Below, one piece after another: positions 1 to 5,125 of a stretch of DNA of 9,206 nt. The DNA comes from an uncultured Clostridia bacterium (GTDB lineage: Bacteria; Bacillota; Clostridia; Christensenellales; UBA3700). How positions within the stretch are numbered: the first letter of the stretch is position 1; each line of letters begins with the position of its first letter. Made by a program: the position numbers and the translations under genes. Under the pieces are notes generated by a model. It was not told where the DNA came from. It searched no databases and saw only the letters and a list, made by a program, of their open reading frames with translations. Location: the NCBI GenBank assembly GCA_947176115.1, contig CAMWPK010000050.1, forward strand, positions 1 to 9,206. Direction: 5' to 3'.

Positions 1-248
1 AGTGGAAATCTATAGACATATCGGTACGTTTAGAAAACTGAAAAGTTTAACTAATTATAGAGGACGAAGGTTGCGGTATAGACGACGTGGAAAAGGCAAT
101 TCAACCTTTCTATACGACAAAGCCCGACCAAGAACGTAGCGGTATGGGTTTTACGCTTATCAAGACGTTTATGGATAAAGTAGATATAATCTCACAAAAA
201 GACAAAGGAACAAAAGTGATTATGCAAAAAGAATTTAAGAAGGAATGA
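1..248 (+). CDS. spoIIAB: Anti-sigma-F factor SpoIIAB, 3' part, with an apparent frameshift
   Basis: SpoIIAB is a GHKL-type serine kinase that holds sigma-F inactive and phosphorylates the anti-anti-sigma factor SpoIIAA. From about position 54 to the TGA at 246-248 one frame encodes a typical SpoIIAB C-terminus. It has the ATP-binding G1 box (DEGCGIDD, from 63), the segment QPFYTTKPDQERSGMGF with the G2 box GMGF, and a charged tail ending KEFKKE. Upstream, this frame has a stop (TAA, 48-50). The expected preceding strand (VEIYRHI...RKLKSLT) is instead in the frame starting at base 2. Removing one A near 53 joins the two as ...KSLTIIEDEGCG. This is either a sequencing or assembly error or a real frameshift that would abolish the protein. 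The gene is cut at its 5' end by the window. The identity is secure from the motifs and from sigF next to it. Confidence 0.88.
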
Positions 249-249
249 T

Positions 250-963
250 ATGCTTGATTATCAAACAACAATAGAACTACTCAATCTTGCAAAGGCAGGC
301 GACGAAAGCGCAAAAAGCACGTTGATTAGCGAAAATATGCCCTTAATAAAAAGTATTGCAAGACGGTATAGAAATAAGCAAGTTGAGTACGACGACCTTT
401 TGCAACTCGGAGCATTGGGACTTGTAAAGGCAATCAATAACTTTGATATGGCTTTCAACGTCAAGTTTTCTACTTACGCCGTGCCCATGATTGCAGGCGA
501 AATCAAAAGATTTATAAGAGATGACGGCTCGATTAAAGTATCAAGAGCAATGAAAAGTCTTTGCAGTAAAATTCAGACTTACGTCAACGAATGTTACGCC
601 AACGACATAACTCCGACCGTCAAGCAAATTGCAATACACTTTGGGATTGAGGAACAAGAAGTAGTCTTCGCAATGGATAGCAACAAATATCCGGTATCTA
701 TCTTTGAAAAGTATGAGGACGACAATAGCCAATGCGTAATGGATAAATTGGCGTCTAGCGAAACAAGCGATGATATGATAAACAAAATCTTGCTCAAAGA
801 TTGCATAGATTCACTGCCTGACAGAGAAAAGAAAGTGATAATTCTTAGGTATTACAGAGATAAGACGCAGAGCGAAATTGCTCAAATGCTGGGTGTGTCG
901 CAAGTGCAAATATCCAGAATAGAGAGCAAAGTTATCAATCAATTAAAACAAGCCTTGGCTTAA
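250..963 (+). CDS. sigF: RNA polymerase sporulation sigma factor SigF
   Basis: This is the early forespore-specific sigma factor (SpoIIAC), a sigma-70 protein of 237 aa, close to the usual length for the family. Region 2 spans about residues 25-95, with the core-binding segment EYDDLLQLGALGLVKAINNF and the -10-recognising stretch FSTYAVPMIAGEIKRFIRDD. Region 3 covers about 97-150. Region 4 covers about 185-235, with a helix-turn-helix TQSEIAQMLGVSQVQISRIE for the -35 element. The start is fixed by a good SD (AGAAGG, 238-243) six bases upstream, and the ATG comes one base after the spoIIAB stop, so translation is probably coupled. SigF and SigG are similar in sequence. The assignment to SigF rests on adjacency to spoIIAB, whose product binds and inhibits it. 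A spoIIAA gene would be expected upstream of the window. Confidence 0.95.
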   Translation: MLDYQTTIELLNLAKAGDESAKSTLISENMPLIKSIARRYRNKQVEYDDLLQLGALGLVKAINNFDMAFNVKFSTYAVPMIAGEIKRFIRDDGSIKVSRAMKSLCSKIQTYVNECYANDITPTVKQIAIHFGIEEQEVVFAMDSNKYPVSIFEKYEDDNSQCVMDKLASSETSDDMINKILLKDCIDSLPDREKKVIILRYYRDKTQSEIAQMLGVSQVQISRIESKVINQLKQALA

Positions 964-970
964 GAAGTAT

Positions 971-1017
971 AATTCACCGCCGTATGGACAACATCCTTAA
1001 CGGGGGTGATTTTTTTT
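971..1017 (+). terminator. Terminator-like hairpin after sigF that contains the SD of the next ORF
   Basis: The arms 971-982 (AATTCACCGCCG) and 1001-1012 (CGGGGGTGATTT) pair at 10 of 12 positions, and eight T residues run from 1010 to 1017. The loop (983-1000) can form a small inner stem, GGA(986-988)/TCC(994-996). Placed eight bases after the sigF stop, this has the form of an intrinsic terminator for the spoIIA operon. The 3' arm GGGGGTGAT (1002-1010) is also an excellent Shine-Dalgarno sequence for the ATG at 1018, so a read-through transcript would have that site paired. Pairing was worked out by eye and no folding energy was computed. Confidence 0.65.
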
Positions 1018-1155
1018 ATGAAAAGTCCGCTATTCAAAGACAACGTTGAGGATAGAGAAATCAGGTTCAAAATACCTGAAGAAATCGATGTCATTCACAA
1101 CAAAGCAAGAACAAAAAGTATAAGTCAAGAAAGTTTTGACAAAGAGGTGAAATAA
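1018..1155 (+). CDS. Small 45-aa protein of unknown function, first ORF of the spoVA operon
   Basis: This short ORF begins MKSPLFKDNVEDREIRFKIP and ends SQESFDKEVK. I do not recognise it. It is hydrophilic and highly charged (many K, E, D and R), with no membrane segment, signal peptide or cysteine. Support for translation comes from context. A near-ideal SD (GGGGGTGAT, 1002-1010) lies at proper spacing from the ATG, and the TAA stop overlaps the spoVAC start as TAATG, a typical coupled junction. Its last codons also carry the spoVAC SD (AGAGGTG, 1143-1149). It could be a small forespore protein working with the SpoVA channel. It could equally be a leader peptide whose translation delivers ribosomes to spoVAC. 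It is not a missed N-terminus of SpoVAC, which lies in another frame and is already full length. Confidence 0.62.
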   Translation: MKSPLFKDNVEDREIRFKIPEEIDVIHNKARTKSISQESFDKEVK

Positions 1156-1601
1156 TGGAAGATAAACAATATATGGACTATATACACGCCAATGCGCAAA
1201 AGAGTAACCACGTCGTTACTTTGGTATGGGCGTTTGCCGTAGGAGGAGTAATTTGTTGTATAGGGCAAGCCTTTATTGATTTGTTCACGGTTATTTTGCC
1301 TAATTGGGACAAAGCAAAAGTTGCTTCGCTAGTCAGCATGACTATGATATTCTTGGGTTCGTTTTTTACGGCAATAGGCGTATACGACAAGTTGGGCTCA
1401 AAAGCGGGAGGCGGTTCAATAGTACCTATTACAGGTTTTGCAAATTCCGTAGTTTCTCCTGCAATGGAGTTCAATAAAGAAGGTATCGTATTGGGTATGA
1501 TGGCAAAAATGTTTGTCGTCGCAGGACCTATTATCGTTGCGGGCACGGTATCTTCAGTAGTTTCGGGCGTCATTTATTGGATTATAGGTCTTTTTAATTA
1601 G
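1155..1601 (+). CDS. spoVAC: Stage V sporulation protein AC (SpoVAC)
   Basis: SpoVAC is an integral protein of the inner forespore membrane and part of the SpoVA assembly, which takes dipicolinic acid (Ca-DPA) into the spore and releases it at germination. The B. subtilis protein has been described as a mechanosensitive channel. This one is 148 aa, normal for the family. Hydrophobic segments lie at about residues 21-45, 55-76 and 118-146. The family signature GGGSIVPITGFANSVVSPA lies at about 85-103, followed by EFNKEGIVLGMMAKMF. The ATG at 1155 is chosen for the SD AGAGGTG (1143-1149) and for the one-base overlap with the preceding small ORF. The spoVA operon is sigma-G dependent in B. subtilis; no clear sigma-G promoter could be picked out here. 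Confidence 0.95.
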   Translation: MEDKQYMDYIHANAQKSNHVVTLVWAFAVGGVICCIGQAFIDLFTVILPNWDKAKVASLVSMTMIFLGSFFTAIGVYDKLGSKAGGGSIVPITGFANSVVSPAMEFNKEGIVLGMMAKMFVVAGPIIVAGTVSSVVSGVIYWIIGLFN

Positions 1602-1649
1602 TTAGGTAAATTAAGTATGAAAATAAGAACGGAGTAAAGTGGAATAGAT

Positions 1650-2657
1650 ATGAAAGTAGGTAAACAAACGTATTTGCTTGACAACAAGGTATATATACAG
1701 TCGGCGTATTCATTGGCAGGACCGTATGAGGCAAAGGGTAATTTCAGAGATTACTTTGATTGCGTTATGGAAGACGACGAATGGAAGTGTAAGTCGCATG
1801 AAATGGCAGAAATCGAGATGCAGAGATTTGTAATAGGCGAGTGCTTGTCAAAGGTCAACGTATCGCCGTTAGATTGCGGAGCTATTATGGGCGGTGATTT
1901 GATTAATCAAATTGTGCCCACGTCATTTTCCGCAAGAGATTTTCACACTCCTTTTATGGGATTATACAATGCTTGCGCGACTTTTGGCGAAGCATTAGCT
2001 ATAGGCTCAACGCTTGTGGGAGGAGATTTCGATAAGATTATTTGCTGTACGAGTTCGCACTACGCGACTGCCGAAAGACAATATAGATATCCGCTTGAAC
2101 TGGGTACACAGCCTACGCCTGAATCGCAATGGACAGTAACCGGTAGCGGAGCAGTTTTGCTTTCAAAAAAGGCAGGAGAGTATCCGCTTGTCAAGGGATA
2201 TACAATAGGCAGAGTTCTGGACTTTGGCTTGACGGATCCAAATAATATGGGCGGAGCTATGGCGCCTGCGGCGGCTAATACAATTGTCACGCATTTCAAA
2301 GATACTGGGCGCTCTCCCGATTATTACGACTTGATTATCACAGGCGACTTGGGACGCTTTGGAAGAGAAACTTTGCATTATCTTTGCAAAAAAGAGGGGT
2401 ATGAATTGAATAATCTCAACGATTGCGGAAGTATGATGTATTGCGATAAGCAAAAGGCAGGACAAGGCGGATCCGGCGCGGGATGTTGCTCTTTGGTATT
2501 CGCGTCTTATCTTTACAAAAAGCTCGTGGACAAATCATTGAAGAGGATACTTTTTGTGCCTACAGGCGCAATGCTTTCCAAAGATTCAGCGCTCCAAGGC
2601 GAGAGTATTCCGGGAATTGCTCACGCAGTAATAATAGAAAGAGAGGATTGGTATTGA
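1650..2657 (+). CDS. spoVAD: Stage V sporulation protein AD (SpoVAD), DPA-binding thiolase-fold protein
   Basis: SpoVAD is the soluble, membrane-associated SpoVA component that binds dipicolinic acid. At 335 aa it is almost the length of the B. subtilis protein. It has the thiolase/ketoacyl-synthase fold. The segment YNACATF (about 107-113) keeps a cysteine (C109) where condensing enzymes carry their nucleophile. Other family landmarks are CTSSHYATAERQYRYP (about 133-148), TVTGSGAVLLSK (162-173), DPNNMGGAMAPAAANTI (196-212), TGDLGRFG (231-238) and GIAHAV (322-327). In this family the fold serves ligand binding, with no known catalysis. It lies 48 bases after spoVAC. The start is the only in-frame ATG after the TAA at 1635-1637. 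Its SD is weak: GGA at 1641-1643 is well spaced, and GGAG at 1631-1634 is distant. Confidence 0.96.
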   Translation: MKVGKQTYLLDNKVYIQSAYSLAGPYEAKGNFRDYFDCVMEDDEWKCKSHEMAEIEMQRFVIGECLSKVNVSPLDCGAIMGGDLINQIVPTSFSARDFHTPFMGLYNACATFGEALAIGSTLVGGDFDKIICCTSSHYATAERQYRYPLELGTQPTPESQWTVTGSGAVLLSKKAGEYPLVKGYTIGRVLDFGLTDPNNMGGAMAPAAANTIVTHFKDTGRSPDYYDLIITGDLGRFGRETLHYLCKKEGYELNNLNDCGSMMYCDKQKAGQGGSGAGCCSLVFASYLYKKLVDKSLKRILFVPTGAMLSKDSALQGESIPGIAHAVIIEREDWY

Positions 2658-2658
2658 T

Positions 2659-3027
2659 ATGGAAATATTTTTGGGATACGTCAAGGCGTTTGCAATAGGC
2701 GGACTGGTGTGTATGATTGCGCAAATCTTCATAAACAAGACTAAGATGACTTCTGCAAGAATACTGGTAATGTTCTTGCTATTGGGAGTATTCTTAGAAC
2801 TTATCGGAGTGTTTAAGTATATAGAAAATTTTGCAGGCGCAGGCATAACCGTACCTATCACAGGTTTTGGTAGTACGATCGTCAAAGGCGCAAAAGAAGG
2901 CGCAAAAATAGGACTGTTTGAAGCGGTAACTTACGGATTTAGAAATATGGCAGGCGGATTGACAGCCGCGATATTCTTCGGTTTCTTCTTTGCATTGATA
3001 TTCCGATCTCACTCAAAGAAGGCGTAA
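2659..3027 (+). CDS. spoVAE: Stage V sporulation protein AE (SpoVAEb type)
   Basis: This 122-aa integral membrane protein of the spore inner membrane belongs to the SpoVAC/SpoVAEB family and is the third essential piece of the DPA transport assembly. Hydrophobic segments lie at about residues 5-25, 34-54 and 95-115. The family signature GAGITVPITGFGSTIVKGA lies at about 60-78. It visibly resembles SpoVAC (shared GG(L/V)(V/I)C.I.Q.FI and VPITGF), but has a shorter N-terminus. The ATG comes one base after the spoVAD stop (TGATATG), so it is probably translationally coupled. An SD-like GAGAGG (2641-2646) lies 12 bases upstream. No spoVAEa or spoVAF follows, giving the three-gene spoVA set usual in clostridia. 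Confidence 0.93.
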   Translation: MEIFLGYVKAFAIGGLVCMIAQIFINKTKMTSARILVMFLLLGVFLELIGVFKYIENFAGAGITVPITGFGSTIVKGAKEGAKIGLFEAVTYGFRNMAGGLTAAIFFGFFFALIFRSHSKKA

Positions 3028-3030
3028 AGT

Positions 3031-3060
3031 GTAAATTACAAGAGCATTTGCGCATATAAT
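3031..3060 (+). promoter_or_regulatory. Possible sigma-E promoter for yunB
   Basis: The sequence CATATAAT (3053-3060) differs at one position from the sigma-E -10 consensus (CATACAAT type). Fifteen bases upstream, GTAAATT (3031-3037) matches the sigma-E -35 (KMATATT) at five of seven positions. yunB belongs to the sigma-E regulon in B. subtilis, which supports the idea. Against it, transcription would start at about 3067, at the start codon itself, so the mRNA would be essentially leaderless. Confidence 0.35.
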
Positions 3061-3065
3061 ATTGT

Positions 3066-3722
3066 ATGTGTAGATGCGCTCGTAGAAAAATCAAAGCAGT
3101 TTTAGCCGTAATAATTATTTTAGCTATCGTAATATCTTGCCTGTTATATTTTAGAGGTAACTTGGTTGAGTACGTCGATAAATACGCGAGCGCTTTAATT
3201 ACAACGAAGGTTGTGGATATTTTCAACAGTTCTACGACTGAAGCGCTGACGGGCGAAATGTTTCAAGACAAAGATAATTTTTATGAGATAAGATACGATA
3301 ATGACGGCAACGTCGCCTTGATTAGCGGTGATATGGTCGTCATTAACGCGCTTATGCGCGACGTTGCGGCAATATCGCAAAGGGAAGTAAATTTGCTTTG
3401 CGAGAGCGATGACGTGCAAGTTCCGTACAGCAGTATTTTGGGGAGCGTTGTTATTGCCAATTACGGCGGGAAATACTCGCTTAAACTTGAAAATGTTGGG
3501 AATATACAGTGCAACTACCGAACTACCTTTGAGAGCGTAGGGATAAATCAAACTTTGCTTTGTATGTATATCGACTTGTTTGCAGATATAAGCGTTATGC
3601 TACCTTTGTGCGTTAAGAACGTAAAAGTTCAAAATTCCATGGTTGTATATCAAAATCTCATAGTAGGCAAAGTGCCGGAGTTTTATTTCCAAAACGGCAT
3701 GGGAAATTCTCTTAAACTTTAA
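3066..3722 (+). CDS. yunB: Sporulation protein YunB
   Basis: YunB is a sporulation protein needed for normal spore formation in B. subtilis, where it is made in the mother cell; its biochemical role is not known. The 218-aa product has a short basic N-terminus (CRCARRK) and one transmembrane segment (about residues 10-28). A predicted extracytoplasmic domain follows. The C-terminal half holds the recognisable family pattern: SVGINQTLLCMYIDLFADIS (about 157-176), MLPLCVKN and VYQNLIVGKVPEFYF (about 194-208). ATG 3066 is the first start after an in-frame stop at 3057-3059 and is needed to keep the membrane anchor. No convincing SD precedes it, so the start is less certain than the identity. It lies 38 bases after spoVAE and could be read from that operon or from its own promoter. 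The two N-terminal cysteines (C2, C4) have no obvious role. Confidence 0.85.
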   Translation: MCRCARRKIKAVLAVIIILAIVISCLLYFRGNLVEYVDKYASALITTKVVDIFNSSTTEALTGEMFQDKDNFYEIRYDNDGNVALISGDMVVINALMRDVAAISQREVNLLCESDDVQVPYSSILGSVVIANYGGKYSLKLENVGNIQCNYRTTFESVGINQTLLCMYIDLFADISVMLPLCVKNVKVQNSMVVYQNLIVGKVPEFYFQNGMGNSLKL

Positions 3723-3790
3723 TACCTATCCAATTATCAATATAAAATATCATAATAAGAATTATAATTAACGTTATGTGAGCAAAACAC

Positions 3791-3819
3791 TTGCTTTTGC
3801 CTTGTTTTAATGCTAGAAT
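3791..3819 (+). promoter_or_regulatory. Vegetative-type promoter of the pheST operon
   Basis: A -35-like TTGCTT (3791-3796) is followed after exactly 17 bases by TAGAAT (3814-3819), preceded by TGC, an extended -10 element (3811-3813). Transcription would start at about 3825-3827, which coincides with the 5' end of the T-box basal stem. The AT-rich stretch between the yunB stop and this promoter (3723-3790) holds nothing else I can identify. An imperfect candidate stem (GCAAAA/TTTTGC, 3782-3800) overlaps the -35 element. Confidence 0.6.
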
Positions 3820-3823
3820 ATCA

Positions 3824-4075
3824 TTATAAACGTTGAAGAGGATCGTGTCCCCACAAAGACGAGCGACAGAGATTTTGCCTCAATAGGCTGAAAGGGCAAA
3901 GGGTTGGTCGGGGAGAATTCGCCTTGGAGTTGTTTTGTTGAGAATGTAGGCAAAACCGTCGGTGACGTTATAACCAAACGAGGTCATTAAGTCTTTAATT
4001 TGCAATTGACTTTGATGACGAATTTAGGTGGTACAGCGTTAATACGCCCTAATTAGTTTAGGGGCGTATTTTTTT
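3824..4075 (+). promoter_or_regulatory. T-box riboswitch (tRNA-Phe sensing) upstream of pheS
   Basis: This leader RNA reads the charging state of tRNA-Phe and lets transcription enter pheST when uncharged tRNA binds. A basal Stem I can form between 3824-3833 and 3965-3973, with one bulged A. A helix TCCCC (3848-3852)/GGGGA (3910-3914) precedes the specifier loop, where GAATTC places the codon TTC (Phe) at 3918-3920. An inner hairpin TTTGCC/GGCAAA lies at 3874-3900. Stem III pairs 3983-3993 with 4008-4019. The T-box core AGGTGGTACAGCG (4026-4038) has the UGGU sequence (4029-4032) that pairs with the tRNA acceptor end. The antiterminator pairs TTAGG (4024-4028) with CCTAA (4048-4052), and GCG (4036-4038) with CGC (4045-4047). 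The bulge ends ACA rather than the usual ACC. Structures were drawn by eye. Confidence 0.93.
4041..4075 (+). terminator. Intrinsic terminator of the pheS T-box leader
   Basis: AATACGCCC (4041-4049) pairs perfectly with GGGCGTATT (4062-4070), and the T run continues to 4075. The 5' arm shares bases 4045-4049 with the antiterminator, so the two structures exclude each other. That is the standard T-box switch. The pheS start lies 18 bases beyond the T run. Confidence 0.92.
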
Positions 4076-4093
4076 ATAAAAAGTGAGGTAAAT

Positions 4094-5113
4094 ATGAAAG
4101 AAAAGATTGCAAAACTTATCGAAGAAGCAAAGTTGGCTATAGAACAAAGCCATACGCTTGCATTTATCAACAACGTCAAAGTTAAGTATCTCGGCAAAAG
4201 CGGAGAGTTGACGGGGCTTTTGAGAGGTATGAAAGATCTTCCGCAAGAGGAAAGACCGCTTGTTGGTAAATACGTCAATGAAGCAAGAGATATCATTACT
4301 CAGTTGACGGAAGAGAAAACTAAAGAGCTGACGCAAGCGGAGATTGATGCCAAAATGCTTGAAGAAGGCGTAGATATTACTCTTGACGGCAAAGGCGAAG
4401 AAAGAGGAAGTTTGCATCCCTGTACGTTGGTGACCAACGAGGTTTTGGATATTTTCACTTCATTGGGATTTACTCTCGGTCAAGGTCCTGAAATTGAGTT
4501 TGATAAGTTCTGCTTTCAAATGCTCAATATTCCGCCCGACCATCCGGCAAGAGATATGCAAGACACTTTCTATATTACCGACGATATACTTTTGCGTACG
4601 CATACGTCTTCTATGCAGACGCGTACTATGATAAATACCAAACCGCCGATTAGAATTGTTTGTCCGGGAAAGGTATATAGACCTGACGACGACGCTACGC
4701 ACTCGCCGATGTTCCAACAAATCGAAGGACTTGTCGTGGATGAGAAAGTTACGCTTTGCGACCTCAAAGGACTATTAGAAACCTTTGCTCAAAGACTGTT
4801 TGACAAAAAGACAAAGGTTAGATTCCGTCCGTCGTTCTTCCCATTCACAGAGCCTAGCGTGGAAGTGGATTTGACGTGTTCGGTATGCCATGGCAAAGGT
4901 TGTAGAATATGTAAAGGAACCGGCTGGATAGAAGTGCTTGGAGCAGGAGTGGTAAATCCTAAAGTATTGGATAATTGCGGTATCGATAGCAAAAAGTACA
5001 AGGGCTTGGCGTTCGGTATGGGCGTAGAGCGTGTCGCTATGATAAAGTACGGTATTCCCGATATGAGAATTTTATTTGAAAACGACGTAAGATTCTTAAA
5101 GGAATTTAAGTAG
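4094..5113 (+). CDS. pheS: Phenylalanine--tRNA ligase alpha subunit
   Basis: PheS is the catalytic subunit of the cytoplasmic alpha2-beta2 phenylalanyl-tRNA synthetase, which joins phenylalanine to tRNA-Phe using ATP. At 339 aa it has the normal length. Residues 1 to about 90 form the charged N-terminal coiled coil that contacts tRNA. The class II core follows, with HPARDMQDTFY and LLRTHTSSMQ (about 150-175), motif 2 in CPGKVYRPDDDATHSPMFQQ (190-209), FRPSFFPFTEPSVEVD (244-259) and motif 3 in FGMGVERVAMIKYG (307-320). A four-cysteine cluster (C262, C265, C270, C273) resembles a zinc knuckle and is usual in Firmicutes PheS. The start is supported by GTGAGG (4083-4088), five bases before the ATG. 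Expression is controlled by the T-box upstream. The SD of pheT overlaps its stop. Confidence 0.98.
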   Translation: MKEKIAKLIEEAKLAIEQSHTLAFINNVKVKYLGKSGELTGLLRGMKDLPQEERPLVGKYVNEARDIITQLTEEKTKELTQAEIDAKMLEEGVDITLDGKGEERGSLHPCTLVTNEVLDIFTSLGFTLGQGPEIEFDKFCFQMLNIPPDHPARDMQDTFYITDDILLRTHTSSMQTRTMINTKPPIRIVCPGKVYRPDDDATHSPMFQQIEGLVVDEKVTLCDLKGLLETFAQRLFDKKTKVRFRPSFFPFTEPSVEVDLTCSVCHGKGCRICKGTGWIEVLGAGVVNPKVLDNCGIDSKKYKGLAFGMGVERVAMIKYGIPDMRILFENDVRFLKEFK

Positions 5114-5125
5114 GAGGTTAGAGGT

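Noticed and set aside
968..973. TATAAT just after sigF as a vegetative -10 element
   Set aside because: No reasonable -35 lies 16-18 bases upstream, and it overlaps the start of the terminator-like stem.
967..999. GTATA (967-971) and CATCCTTA (992-999) as a possible sigma-F/G promoter for spoVA
   Set aside because: The spacing is about 19-20 bases and the -10 match is poor. Transcription would start inside the SD at 1002-1010.
1617..1637. Six-codon mini-ORF between spoVAC and spoVAD
   Set aside because: It has no convincing SD of its own and is too short to judge. The gap is a plain 48-base intergenic spacer.
3782..3800. Inverted repeat GCAAAA...TTTTGC as a yunB terminator
   Set aside because: The stem is short and AT-rich, is not followed directly by a T run, and overlaps the -35 of the pheST promoter.
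4877..4912. Four-cysteine cluster in PheS as a novel zinc insertion
   Set aside because: The same CxxCx4CxxC-GTGW segment is found in ordinary Firmicutes PheS proteins, including that of B. subtilis as I recall it.
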